Source of the DNA: Aquibium pacificus
GTDB lineage: Bacteria > Pseudomonadota > Alphaproteobacteria > Rhizobiales > Rhizobiaceae
Direction of reading: 5' to 3'
Assembly: GCF_040839445.1 (NCBI RefSeq)
Contig: NZ_JBDPGJ010000004.1
Span: 186,001 to 250,000 of the forward strand
Length of the DNA stretch: 64,000 bases
Part shown: piece after piece, positions 42,092 to 50,672 of the stretch
Layout: every line of letters starts with the position of its first letter
Position numbering within the stretch: position 1 is the first letter of the stretch
Position numbers and translations under genes: made by a program
The notes under the pieces: generated by a model
What the model was told of the DNA's origin: nothing
The model's database searches: none
The model's input: only the letters and a program-made list of their open reading frames with translations

Positions 42092-43348
42092 ATGATCTCG
42101 ATCGATACGGATGCGGCCGCGTCCGGCGGAAACCGCCGCTCGCCCGGTTTTCAGTTCGTCGCATCGGCGTTCGTTTTACTGCTGGGCCTGTTCGGAAGCC
42201 ATCTCGCGACGCCGCTCTACCCGATCTGGCAGGCCGAGTTCGGACTGTCGACCGGTGCCATCACACTGATCTACGCTTGCTATCCCATAGGCGTCACCGG
42301 CGGCCTCCTGTTTGGGGGGAGATTGGGCGATCAGGTCGGCCGAAAGCCGCTGATCCTCTCTGGACTTCTCCTGATGATCGGATCGGCCGCCATCTACCTC
42401 GTTGCGACCGGCATGCCGGCGCTTGTGGCGGCGCGGTTGCTGAACGGTGTGGCGATCGGCCTGCTCAGCGGTCCCGCCGTCGCGCTCATCGTCGAACTCC
42501 ACCCCCAACAGAACCGCTCGGAAGGGTCGAGGATCGGCGCGCTGGCGACGCTTGCCTCCCCCGCGGTCGGGCTGCTCGCCGCCACGATGATCGTCTATTT
42601 CGCCCATTCGACGGACATGGCCGTGACCTTTCCTTTCATCCTGCAGATCGCCGGCATCATGGTCGGCATCATGCTGCTGACGACGGTCCGCGAGACCATT
42701 CTTCCCGAGAACAAGGTCCGGTGGCGCGATGCGTCCTTCGCCCCCCAGGGGCTGCACATACCGGCCGGGATCAGGTCCGGGTTCCTGTTCGCCGCGCTCA
42801 TCGGAGTGCTCGCCTGGGCCAACACCGGCTTGTGGCTCTCGCTCGGCCCGTCGCTCGTCTATGAAGTGCTCGGCTCCCACAACAGGCTGCTGGGCGGCCT
42901 GATGGTCGTGGCGTTCCTCACCACCGCGGGTGTCGTGCAGCTCTTCACCCGCGGCATGGAGTTTCCGCGCGCCATCACGCTCGGCCTCGCGCTCGTCATT
43001 CCCAGCATCGTGCTCGTGAACGTCATGCTCGTCTGGCACTCGGCGATCGGACTGGCGGTGGGCGTCGCGTTGGCAGGTGCTTCGCAAGGGCTGAGCTGGA
43101 TGGGATGCTCGCAACTGATCAACCACATAGCGCCGTCCCGCTACCGCGCCTCGGTCGTCTCGGCGCTCTACATCTGCGGCTACTTCGGTTCCTCCATACC
43201 CGTCATAGCGACGGGGGCGGCGGCGGACGCGATCGGGCTGTTCCCGGCATTGCTGCTTCTGTCGGCGCTCTTCGTCGGGCTCGCCATCTACCTCATCATC
43301 ACGAACGTCCGCATCAACCGGGCAGGTTTCGCCCCGCCCGCGGCTTGA
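42092..43348 (+). CDS. MFS transporter
   Basis: A 418-residue major facilitator with twelve predicted helices. The helix 2-3 loop GGRLGDQVGRKPLIL is the family signature; LLNGVAIGLLSGPAVALIVE is helix 4-5, and SRYRASVVSALYICGYFGSSIPV lies in the second half. The ATG at 42092 follows AATGAGGAGCGGATC. It lies 110 bases after wrbA and may export a toxic intermediate or take up a substrate. It is unrelated in detail to the MFS protein at 12208. Confidence 0.93.
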   Translation: MISIDTDAAASGGNRRSPGFQFVASAFVLLLGLFGSHLATPLYPIWQAEFGLSTGAITLIYACYPIGVTGGLLFGGRLGDQVGRKPLILSGLLLMIGSAAIYLVATGMPALVAARLLNGVAIGLLSGPAVALIVELHPQQNRSEGSRIGALATLASPAVGLLAATMIVYFAHSTDMAVTFPFILQIAGIMVGIMLLTTVRETILPENKVRWRDASFAPQGLHIPAGIRSGFLFAALIGVLAWANTGLWLSLGPSLVYEVLGSHNRLLGGLMVVAFLTTAGVVQLFTRGMEFPRAITLGLALVIPSIVLVNVMLVWHSAIGLAVGVALAGASQGLSWMGCSQLINHIAPSRYRASVVSALYICGYFGSSIPVIATGAAADAIGLFPALLLLSALFVGLAIYLIITNVRINRAGFAPPAA

Positions 43349-43454
43349 GCATTCCCGTACCGACAAACCTGACGCGCAGTGCAGTCCAGGGAGCATAGGA
43401 CACCCTTGGGGTACCGGCGTTTTCCGTCTCCCCGCCGATGCGCCCCCGCCTGAT

Positions 43455-43499
43455 GTCCCCGGCATGGAGGACATACCCCAACCTCCCGCGCGCTATCGA
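43455..43499 (+). promoter_or_regulatory. Operator site 17 and -10 element for the CoA-transferase operon
   Basis: GTCCCCGGCATGGAGGAC at 43455-43472 is followed after exactly 20 bases by CTATCGA (43493-43499). Aligning TATCGA with -12 to -7 puts the dyad centre at -42.5. Confidence 0.7.
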
Positions 43500-43573
43500 T
43501 CAAGCAGGCTTCAAACGGGGCCGGATGGCCTTCGAAACCTCCCCTTTCCGAGAAAGAGACATCAAGGAAACGC

Positions 43574-44797
43574 ATGACCGAGACCGCAAGCCACGGACCG
43601 TTGACCGGATTGCGCGTGCTGGAGATCGGCCATTTCGTCGCCGCGCCGTTCTGCACCCGCGTTCTCGGCGATCTGGGAGCGGACATCATCAAGATCGAAC
43701 CGCCGGCCGGCGATCCGGTCAGGCAGTGGGGCGCCCAGATCGACGGCAATTCGCTCTGGTGGTCGATCCACGGCCGCAACAAGCGCTCGGTCACGGTCAA
43801 CCTGAAAGCACCAGGCGCCTCGGACCTCGTACTGGCGCTGGCGGCCCGCTGCGATGCCGTCGTGGAGAATTTCCGTCCTGGCCAGCTCGAGCGTCTGGGA
43901 TTGGGCGACGCGATCATGCGTTCCGCCAGACCGGATCTCGTGATCGCGCATATCTCGGGTTACGGCCAAGACGGACCGTATCGCGACCGGGCCGCCTTCG
44001 GCGTCATCGGCGAAGCCATCGGCGGGCTCCGCTATCTCACCGACCACGAGCCGGGCACCACGGATCTGCCACCCGTCCGTGTCGGCGTGAGCATCGGCGA
44101 TTCGCTTGCCGGCCTCTATGCGGCCTTCGGCATCGTGTCCGCCGTCTGGCAGCGTGACCGCGCGGCCGGCGATGGCAAGGGCCGCACCATGGACGTGGCG
44201 CTGAGCGAGGCGGTGCTCAGCATGACCGAGGGCATGCTTCCCGAGTATGCCGCGCTCGGAAAGGTGCGCCAGCCGACGGGCTCGCGTATCCCCACCGCGG
44301 CACCGTCCAGCGCCTATCCGTGCTCCGACGGCAAATGGATACTCATCGCCGCGAATTCCGAACCGCTGTTTGCCCGCCTGTCCAGATTGATCGGGCGCCC
44401 CGAACTGCCGCAGGAGCAGCGCTTCGCGAACAACCGGATGCGCGTGGCGAACGTGGTGGAACTCGACGAACTGATCGGATCATGGACACGGAGCCTGCCC
44501 GTCGACCAGATCGAGAGGAAACTCAACGACGCCGACATTCCCTCCACGCGCGTCTATTCCGCCGCCGAATGCGCCGCCGATCCGCAGTTCCGCCACCGCG
44601 GCATGGTGCGGGAGGTCGACGACCGACTCTTCGGAAAGGTCCTGCATCTCGGCATCGTGCCGCATGTTCCCGACGATCCCGGAAAGATACGCTGGGCCGG
44701 ACCGGCCGTCGGCGAGCATACGGACGAGGTACTGAGCGACATCCTCGGCATGCAGCCGGCCGAGATCGCGGCCATGCGGCGCGAAGGGGTGATCTGA
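43574..44797 (+). CDS. CaiB/BaiF family CoA-transferase
   Basis: A 407-residue family III CoA-transferase. The N-terminus TGLRVLEIGHFVAAPFCTRVLGDLGADIIKIEPPAGDPVR is the family hallmark, LVIAHISGYGQDGPY follows, and the catalytic aspartate is D176 in GVSIGDSLAGLYAAFG. It moves CoA between carboxylates. It overlaps the next gene, an HMG-CoA-lyase-like enzyme, by one base (TGATG), so the product acyl-CoA is probably the substrate of that lyase. Confidence 0.95.
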   Translation: MTETASHGPLTGLRVLEIGHFVAAPFCTRVLGDLGADIIKIEPPAGDPVRQWGAQIDGNSLWWSIHGRNKRSVTVNLKAPGASDLVLALAARCDAVVENFRPGQLERLGLGDAIMRSARPDLVIAHISGYGQDGPYRDRAAFGVIGEAIGGLRYLTDHEPGTTDLPPVRVGVSIGDSLAGLYAAFGIVSAVWQRDRAAGDGKGRTMDVALSEAVLSMTEGMLPEYAALGKVRQPTGSRIPTAAPSSAYPCSDGKWILIAANSEPLFARLSRLIGRPELPQEQRFANNRMRVANVVELDELIGSWTRSLPVDQIERKLNDADIPSTRVYSAAECAADPQFRHRGMVREVDDRLFGKVLHLGIVPHVPDDPGKIRWAGPAVGEHTDEVLSDILGMQPAEIAAMRREGVI

Positions 44798-45714
44798 TGC
44801 GGACTGTCCGGCCATCGCGCGTCGAAATCGTGGAAGTCGGTCCTCGTGACGGCTACCAGAGCATCGTGCCGTTCATCCCCACCGCGAGAAAGATCTCGTT
44901 CCTGCGGCGGCTCGTCGGAACCGGGCTGCGGCGGGTCGAGATCGGATCCTTCGTCAGCGAGCGTGCCATTCCGCAGCTGCGCGACACGGCCGAGGTTCTC
45001 GCGGCATGCCGCGATATCGAGGGCATCGTCCCGCAGGTGCTCACCCCGAACGAGAAATATGGCCGCGCGGCGGTGAATGCAGGCTCGAAATTCGTCGCCT
45101 TCGTACTTTCGGTCTCGGAAGCCCACAACCGCAACAACGTGCGCAGGCATCCGCGGGAATCGGTCGAGGAGTACCGCCGTCTGATCGCCGCGTTGCCCGA
45201 CGGCGTGGACGTGCGCCTCAACCTCGCGACATCCTTCGACTGCCCGTTCGACGGCCGCGTCGCGGAGGATGAGGTGATCGCGCTGCTGGACGACCTCGTG
45301 CCGATCCGTCCGGATGCCGAAATCTGTCTTTGCGATACGACGGGGCGCGCAGCGCCCGATCATGTCGACCGCCTCTTCGCGCGCGCGATGGACCGATTTC
45401 CCGAAGTTTCCCGCTGGGCGCTGCACGCCCACGACACCTACGGGCTCGGGCTCGCGAACGTCTATGCGGCGTGGAACCGGGGCGTACCGGTCTTCGATGC
45501 CTCGTTCGCCGGCCTCGGCGGCTGTCCCTTCGCACCCGGCGCGACGGGCAACGTGGCGACCGAGGATCTGGTCTGGATGTTCCGCCGCATGGGCGTGGAA
45601 ACCGGCATCGATCTCGATGCGCTGGTCCCGGTGGCGTGCGACGGCGCCGAAATCCCCGGCGGACTTCCCGGCGGGCGCGTCCGGCACGCGCTCTCCGCGG
45701 CGCGAACCACCTGA
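44797..45714 (+). CDS. Hydroxymethylglutaryl-CoA lyase-like enzyme
   Basis: A 305-residue DRE-TIM-metallolyase. VGPRDGYQS carries the catalytic Arg17 and metal ligand Asp18, VEIGSFVS follows, the metal ligands His210 and His212 are in HAHDTYG, and the catalytic Cys243 is in GGCPFAPGATGNVATEDL. The family splits 3-hydroxy-3-methylglutaryl-CoA and related tertiary hydroxyacyl-CoAs into acetyl-CoA and a keto acid. The coupling to a CoA-transferase resembles known transferase-lyase pairs for branched dicarboxylates; the actual acid is unknown. Confidence 0.93.
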   Translation: MRTVRPSRVEIVEVGPRDGYQSIVPFIPTARKISFLRRLVGTGLRRVEIGSFVSERAIPQLRDTAEVLAACRDIEGIVPQVLTPNEKYGRAAVNAGSKFVAFVLSVSEAHNRNNVRRHPRESVEEYRRLIAALPDGVDVRLNLATSFDCPFDGRVAEDEVIALLDDLVPIRPDAEICLCDTTGRAAPDHVDRLFARAMDRFPEVSRWALHAHDTYGLGLANVYAAWNRGVPVFDASFAGLGGCPFAPGATGNVATEDLVWMFRRMGVETGIDLDALVPVACDGAEIPGGLPGGRVRHALSAARTT

Positions 45715-45739
45715 CCGGGACCCCACGCTCAGAGTTCAC

Positions 45740-46744
45740 CTAGATGGAAATGACGAGCTTGCCGAAATGGCCGCCGGAGCGCAACTTCGCATAGGCGTCC
45801 GCAGCGCGTTCGAAGGGAAACACCTCGTCGACGACCGGTCGCAGCCGGTGCAGGCCGATCGCCCGGTTCATCTCGTGGAACATGGCACAGCTTCCCACGC
45901 TGATGCCGATGAGCCGGATCGCGCGCGCGATCACGCCGCGCGGATTGATGCCGTCGCCGCCGCCGACGAAGCCGATCGAGACGATGCTGCCCCCGACACG
46001 AACGGCGCGGAACGACCGCTCGAGCGTACCGGGGCCGCCCACCTCGACGACGAGATCGGCGCCGTTGCCATTCGTCAGTTCGCCGACCCGGCGGTCCCAG
46101 TCGAGCTCGGCTGTGTAGTCGATCGTCTCGTCGGCGCCCATGTCGGCCAGCCGGCGGCACTTGGCAGGGCTGCTGGAGAGATGGATGACACGCGCACCCA
46201 TGAGCCTGGCGAATTGCAGCGCCATCACCGAAACCCCGCCGCTCCCCTGGAGCACCACCGTTTCGCCCGCGCGAAGCGGATGCGCGGCGGTCATGGCGTT
46301 CCAGGCGGTCAGCGCGGCGCAGGGCAGGGTCGCCGCTTCCTCGAACGTGAGATACGCGGGGAAGGGGATCGCGGCATGGGCGGGCAGCACGACATGCTCG
46401 GCGAGGACGCCGTCGACTGACCCACCGAGCCCGCGCGCCCGCGCCTGCGCCGAGATCGGGCCGGATATCCAGTCCGGATAGAACGCGCCTGCCACCCGGT
46501 CGCCGATGCGCAGACCCTTGACGCCTTCACCGATGGCCGCGATTTCGCCTGCTCCGTCCGAAAGCGGGATCAGCCGTTCCGTCGTCGCGCCATACATGTT
46601 GTCCAGCACCAGAAGGTCGCGGTAGTTCAGCGAGGCTGCCCGCATTCGCACGACAACCTCTCCGGCCCCCGGCTCGGGGCGAGGGAACTCCACGAAGTGG
46701 AGGGCGCCGTCCGCTGCCCGGGGGCTGATCTGGCAGGCTTTCAT
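45740..46744 (-). CDS. Zinc-free MDR-family alcohol dehydrogenase / quinone oxidoreductase
   Basis: A 334-residue medium-chain dehydrogenase. RMRAASLNYRDLLVLDNMYG is in the N-terminal domain, GDRVAGAFYPDWISG follows, VLQGSGGVSVMALQFARLMGARVIHLSSS is the NAD(P) fold, and GVIARAIRLIGISVGS is near the end. The structural-zinc cysteines are absent. I chose ATG 46744; a GTG at 46753 directly abuts the upstream stop. It is the last gene of a leftward run. Confidence 0.9.
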   Translation of the reverse strand: MKACQISPRAADGALHFVEFPRPEPGAGEVVVRMRAASLNYRDLLVLDNMYGATTERLIPLSDGAGEIAAIGEGVKGLRIGDRVAGAFYPDWISGPISAQARARGLGGSVDGVLAEHVVLPAHAAIPFPAYLTFEEAATLPCAALTAWNAMTAAHPLRAGETVVLQGSGGVSVMALQFARLMGARVIHLSSSPAKCRRLADMGADETIDYTAELDWDRRVGELTNGNGADLVVEVGGPGTLERSFRAVRVGGSIVSIGFVGGGDGINPRGVIARAIRLIGISVGSCAMFHEMNRAIGLHRLRPVVDEVFPFERAADAYAKLRSGGHFGKLVISI

Positions 46745-46753
46745 GTCACGCAC

Positions 46754-47737
46754 CTAGGGTTTCAGGACGATCTTGCCGAAATGGGCGTTGGCGCGCATGT
46801 GTTCGTGCGCGGCGACCGCGTCGTCGAGTGAGAAGCTGCGGTCGATGGGAAGACCGATCCGCCCCGCGGAGACCTCGTCCCAGAGGTCTTCGCGCATCCG
46901 GCGTACGATCTCGCGCACTTCGGCGGCCGAGCGCGTCCGGAAGGTGACGCCGACGTAGTCGATGCGCCTTGCCGCGTGCAGGTCGAAGTCGAACTCCGCC
47001 GATGCACCGCCGAGTCGGCCGACGTTGACGATCCTCCCGAGCACCGTGGTGGCCTTCAGGCTGTCATTGATGCCCGGCCCGGACACCATGTCGACCACGG
47101 CATCGACGCCCGTGCCGCCCGTTGCCGCGACGAGGTCGTCCACCCAGCCGGGTTGCGCCGGATCGAAAACGTGCGTGGCTCCGAAACGGGCGAGGGACGA
47201 GCGCCGCTGCGCGTTCCCGGAGGTGCCGGCGACGAGACGTGCGCCACGCAATCGTGCGATCTGCATGGCCATCAGGCCGACCGCTGAACTGGCGCCCTGG
47301 ACCAGAAGCGCCCCGCCATTTTCGAGCCGTCCGTGCGTGACCACGGCGTCGTGCGCGGTCATGAGGACGAGCGGCAGGACGGCCGCCTGGTCCATCGAGA
47401 GCGCCGTGCCATCGAGCTTCAGCGTCCGCCCCGCATCGGCAACGGCATACTCCGCATAGCCGCCGGTTCCCGAACACATGACCTTGTCGCCCGGCCGAAA
47501 GCCTTCGACCGCGCTTCCGGTCTCGACGATCTCGCCGGCCCACTCCATCCCGATCGGCTTGCCGAACGAACCGGCCGTCGCGACGCCGGCGCCCTTCGCG
47601 GCATTCAGGTCGGCGCGGTTCATGCCGGCTGCCGCCACGCGCACGAGGACCTGCTCCGCGGATGGGCTTGGGCGTCGCGCCTCGCCGACGGCGAGGCCGG
47701 TCGGGGAAGCGAAACCCGCTCTCATCATCTCGGTCAT
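46754..47737 (-). CDS. MDR-family quinone oxidoreductase
   Basis: A 327-residue zinc-free medium-chain reductase: VRVAAAGMNRADLNAAKG, GMEWAGEIVETG, GDKVMCSGTGGYAEYAVAD, and LLVQGASSAVGLMAMQIARLRGARLVAGTSGN as cofactor fold. It resembles NADPH:quinone reductases and enoyl reductases. It begins 13 bases after the SDR stop and its stop (TAG) is next to the following MDR gene, so the two MDR genes are coupled. One may reduce a double bond in the ring-derived chain. Confidence 0.92.
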   Translation of the reverse strand: MTEMMRAGFASPTGLAVGEARRPSPSAEQVLVRVAAAGMNRADLNAAKGAGVATAGSFGKPIGMEWAGEIVETGSAVEGFRPGDKVMCSGTGGYAEYAVADAGRTLKLDGTALSMDQAAVLPLVLMTAHDAVVTHGRLENGGALLVQGASSAVGLMAMQIARLRGARLVAGTSGNAQRRSSLARFGATHVFDPAQPGWVDDLVAATGGTGVDAVVDMVSGPGINDSLKATTVLGRIVNVGRLGGASAEFDFDLHAARRIDYVGVTFRTRSAAEVREIVRRMREDLWDEVSAGRIGLPIDRSFSLDDAVAAHEHMRANAHFGKIVLKP

Positions 47738-47750
47738 GACCGGCGTCCCA

Positions 47751-48503
47751 TCAGTGCATCAACAGGCCGCCGTTGACGTCTATCGTTGCGCCGGTGACGA
47801 AACCGGCGCCGACGGACGCGAGGAACGAAGCGGCTTCGGCGATCTCGTCGGGGGTGCCGATGCGCCGCAGCGGGACCGCATCGAGCATCGTGTAGGACCC
47901 GCTGGTGGAGGACTGCGCCAGCATCGGCGTGTCGATCGGGCCGGGCGCGATGGCATTCACGGTGACGCCGAATGGCCCCAGGTCGCGGGCTGCCGTACGC
48001 GTCAGGCCCAGCACGGCCGCCTTCGAGGCGGAATAGGCCGTGCCCGACTGCAGCCCCCCAGCCTCTCCCGCGAGCGAGGACACAGTGATGACGCGGCCGT
48101 GCTCGACCGGAACCTTGCGGCGGCGCCGGGACATTTCCCGCACGCACAGAAACGTGCCGCGCGCATTGATCGCCATGACCTTGTCCCAGTCCTCGACCGT
48201 TGAATCCGCGAGCGTGATGCCGACCGCGAAGCCGCCGGCGCCGATCGTTCCGGCGAAATGCGCCAGCACCGATACCGGCCCCATCTCCCGCTCCACCTTG
48301 TCGAACGCAGCGATCACCGCGTCTTCCTTCGACACGTCGAGCGCGATGCCGCGATGGCCCTCGCCGTCCAGTCCGGTGGCTGCCTTCTCGGCGGCGGCGC
48401 CATCGATGTCGGCGACCGCTACGGTCATGCCGTCCCTGGCGAAACGCTTCGCCGTCGCAAGACCGAGCCCCCCGGCCCCGCCGGTGATGAGTGCGATACG
48501 CAT
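47751..48503 (-). CDS. Short-chain dehydrogenase/reductase
   Basis: A 250-residue SDR: TGGAGGLG at 7-14, HFAG in place of NNAG, serine in VSSLAGEAGG, and YSASK as the active-site Tyr/Lys. ADID after the second strand suggests NAD(H). The ATG at 48503 follows GGGAGAAGAATCCG. It lies 37 bases after the preceding SDR gene in the same leftward operon. Confidence 0.93.
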   Translation of the reverse strand: MRIALITGGAGGLGLATAKRFARDGMTVAVADIDGAAAEKAATGLDGEGHRGIALDVSKEDAVIAAFDKVEREMGPVSVLAHFAGTIGAGGFAVGITLADSTVEDWDKVMAINARGTFLCVREMSRRRRKVPVEHGRVITVSSLAGEAGGLQSGTAYSASKAAVLGLTRTAARDLGPFGVTVNAIAPGPIDTPMLAQSSTSGSYTMLDAVPLRRIGTPDEIAEAASFLASVGAGFVTGATIDVNGGLLMH

Positions 48504-48540
48504 CGGATTCTTCTCCCTCGAATGGATGGCGGTCGTCCCG

Positions 48541-49329
48541 TCAGGGCGCCGGATTTGCCTTTTCCCAAGCCTCGATCATGGCCTCGCTTATGAACACGGA
48601 CGACGTCTGGCCGCCGTCGACGGCGATCACCTGCCCGGTGACGAACCTGGCATCGTCGCTCGCGAGGAACGCGACGGTTGCCGCCACGTCCTCCGGCTCG
48701 CCGACATGTCCGAGCGGCATCGTCTCGACGATCGTAGCGCGGAAGCGGGGAGCGTCGCGGCGGCCCGCGGTCTGCGGCGTCGCGATGATGCCGGGAGCGA
48801 CGGCGTTCACCCGGATGCCATCGGGCCCGTATTCCGCCGCCATGTGGCGGGTCAGCCCGACGACGCCGGCCTTCGCGGCCGAATACGCGGCCCAGCGCCG
48901 GTAGCCGGCGAGGCCGATGCTGGAGGCGATGTTGACGATCGTGCCGCGCGACTTGCGCAGTTCGGGGAGGATGTCGCGCGAGAGACGAAAGGTCGGCCGC
49001 AGGTTCACGCCGAGATGAAAGTCGTAGATCTCATCGGTCGTCTCGTGCAGCGGCGGAGCGTTGCCCACGCCGACATTGTTCACGAGGATGGATACGAGGC
49101 CGAAGGCATCCAGGCAGGCGGAGAGCACGGCCCGCGGAGCGTCGCCGGTCGTCACGTCGCAGGTCAGCGCTGACATGCGCGGATCGTCGGGGAGGCTGGT
49201 CAGCAGATCCGGGTTCTTGTCCACGAACAGGACCGATGCTCCCTCCGCGTGGAGTCGCTCCGCGATCGCGCGGCCAATACCCTGTCCCGCACCGGTGACG
49301 ATTGCCGCGCGGCCTTCGAAACGCTGCAT
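48541..49329 (-). CDS. Short-chain dehydrogenase/reductase
   Basis: A 262-residue SDR: TGAGQGIG at about 12-19, NNVG in place of NNAG, serine in NIASSIGLAG, and YSAAK as active-site Tyr/Lys. The ATG at 49329 lies 11 bases after GGGAGAG; a TTG at 49338 is an alternative. It follows the EthD gene almost directly. The C-terminus has an extension (VFISEAMIEAWEKANPAP) beyond the usual SDR end. Confidence 0.93.
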   Translation of the reverse strand: MQRFEGRAAIVTGAGQGIGRAIAERLHAEGASVLFVDKNPDLLTSLPDDPRMSALTCDVTTGDAPRAVLSACLDAFGLVSILVNNVGVGNAPPLHETTDEIYDFHLGVNLRPTFRLSRDILPELRKSRGTIVNIASSIGLAGYRRWAAYSAAKAGVVGLTRHMAAEYGPDGIRVNAVAPGIIATPQTAGRRDAPRFRATIVETMPLGHVGEPEDVAATVAFLASDDARFVTGQVIAVDGGQTSSVFISEAMIEAWEKANPAP

Positions 49330-49334
49330 GTCGA

Positions 49335-49739
49335 TCAAGCTCTCCCTGCGAGGAATTCGGCGGCGTAGTCCTTGCCGATCTGCACGACCTGCTTGTCGAA
49401 CATCAGGATCCGCGTCGCGTCCATGTCGAGGAACTTGCGCTCGTCCTCGATCATCGTCTCCTGGAAGTAGGGCAGCGAGTGCAAGGCCTTTCGCGCCTCC
49501 AGGCTCTCGAACCAGGACTCGGAGAAACCGTCATAGTCGAGCGCGCCCACGCCGCCGACCGCGCCGAGGCTCCCCCAGCCGCTGCTTGGACTGATGTGAT
49601 GCTGGACGTAACGGATCATGAACCTGGACAGTTCGGGATTGTCCGCCAGCAGCGGCCCGTGGACGTCGCGCCAGTGCGTGGCGAACTCGTCCCATGTAAG
49701 TCCCGGCTTTCGTCTGTAGAAGCCGAGCGTGATCAGCAT
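49335..49739 (-). CDS. EthD-domain protein
   Basis: A 134-residue single-domain EthD-type protein: ITLGFYRRKPGLTWDEFATHWRDVHGPLL at the start, FMIRYVQHHISP, and YDGFSESWFESLEARKALHSLPYF. It resembles the second half of the double-domain EthD protein at 22659. The ATG at 49739 follows TAGGACGAACGC. It opens the run EthD-SDR-SDR-MDR-MDR and has an operator about 90 bases upstream. Confidence 0.87.
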   Translation of the reverse strand: MLITLGFYRRKPGLTWDEFATHWRDVHGPLLADNPELSRFMIRYVQHHISPSSGWGSLGAVGGVGALDYDGFSESWFESLEARKALHSLPYFQETMIEDERKFLDMDATRILMFDKQVVQIGKDYAAEFLAGRA

Positions 49740-49800
49740 GCGTTCGTCCTATGTGACTTGGATTCCCCGGCACCCGGCGATGCGGTTCCCGGTATCGTGC

Positions 49801-49846
49801 AGCTTGACGGCAGGCGCGGCTGCTTCATATCCCCGCCGCTGGGGAC
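49801..49846 (-). promoter_or_regulatory. Operator site 18 for the EthD-SDR-MDR operon
   Basis: Read leftward, GTCCCCAGCGGCGGGGAT (49846-49829) is followed after 20 bases by GTCAAGCT (49808-49801), a poor -10. The site lies just beyond the stop of the upstream SDR gene. Confidence 0.5.
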
Positions 49847-49859
49847 ACCTGCCCCGGGT

Positions 49860-50603
49860 TCAGGAGAAATGCAGGCCGCCGTTGATGTCGATGACGACGC
49901 CGGTCATGTAGGTGCATCCGGGCGAGCACAGGAAAGCCATCGGCCAGCCGATCTCGGCGGGCTTGCCGAAGCGGCCGGTCGGGAGTTTCGCGAAATCGAA
50001 GGGTTGGCCGGAAGCGAGCGTCATCGGAGTCTCGATCGGCCCCGGCGCGACGGCGTTGACCACGACCCCGCTGCTCGCCGCCTGGCGGGCGAAATAGTGA
50101 ACCAGGCCCTGGAGTGCGCCCTTCGACGCCACGTATGCGGGCTCGACGGAGAGCGTCGTGCCGGCGCTGCGCGCGGCGAGCGAAGTCGTTAGCGCGATCC
50201 GGCCGTGTCCGCGCTTCATCATGGCCGGCATCACGGCGCGCATCAGGTTGATCGGGCCTCGTACATTGACGTCGATGGTGCGCTCGTAGAGCGCATCCCA
50301 GGTTTCGTCGGCCAGCCAGTCACCCTTCGAATAGATGCCGCTGCAGTCCGCGAAGGCATCGATGGTCCCGAGGGACGCGACGAAAGCGTCCACCTGCGAG
50401 CGGGACGTATTGTCAAGTGCGTGAAAACTTACGCTTCGGCCCTGCGCCGAAAGTTCGGATGCGATCTTCTCCGGAGCATCGAGGTCGGCGAGCACCACTT
50501 CCGCGCCTAGCATCGCGCAGGCTCTGACGGTGGCGCCGCCGAGCGTGCCGCCGGCACCGGTGATCAGGATGCGCTGCCCTGAAAGGTTGAAGGCGTTCTG
50601 CAT
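49860..50603 (-). CDS. Short-chain dehydrogenase/reductase
   Basis: A 247-residue SDR: TGAGGTLG at about 15-22, DCSG in place of NNAG, serine in TTSLAARSAG, and YVASK with the catalytic Tyr and Lys. The C-terminus (FGKPAEIGWPMAFLCSPGC...GVVIDINGGLHFS) closely resembles that of the SDR at 39748. The ATG at 50603 follows GCAGGAGGAGACAAC. It starts 69 bases after the acyl-CoA ligase stop. Confidence 0.92.
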   Translation of the reverse strand: MQNAFNLSGQRILITGAGGTLGGATVRACAMLGAEVVLADLDAPEKIASELSAQGRSVSFHALDNTSRSQVDAFVASLGTIDAFADCSGIYSKGDWLADETWDALYERTIDVNVRGPINLMRAVMPAMMKRGHGRIALTTSLAARSAGTTLSVEPAYVASKGALQGLVHYFARQAASSGVVVNAVAPGPIETPMTLASGQPFDFAKLPTGRFGKPAEIGWPMAFLCSPGCTYMTGVVIDINGGLHFS

Positions 50604-50672
50604 GTTGTCTCCTCCTGCCGGAAACGGCCCTCCGCTTCACCTGAAGCCCGGCGAGCGTGAAAATGGTCGGCG

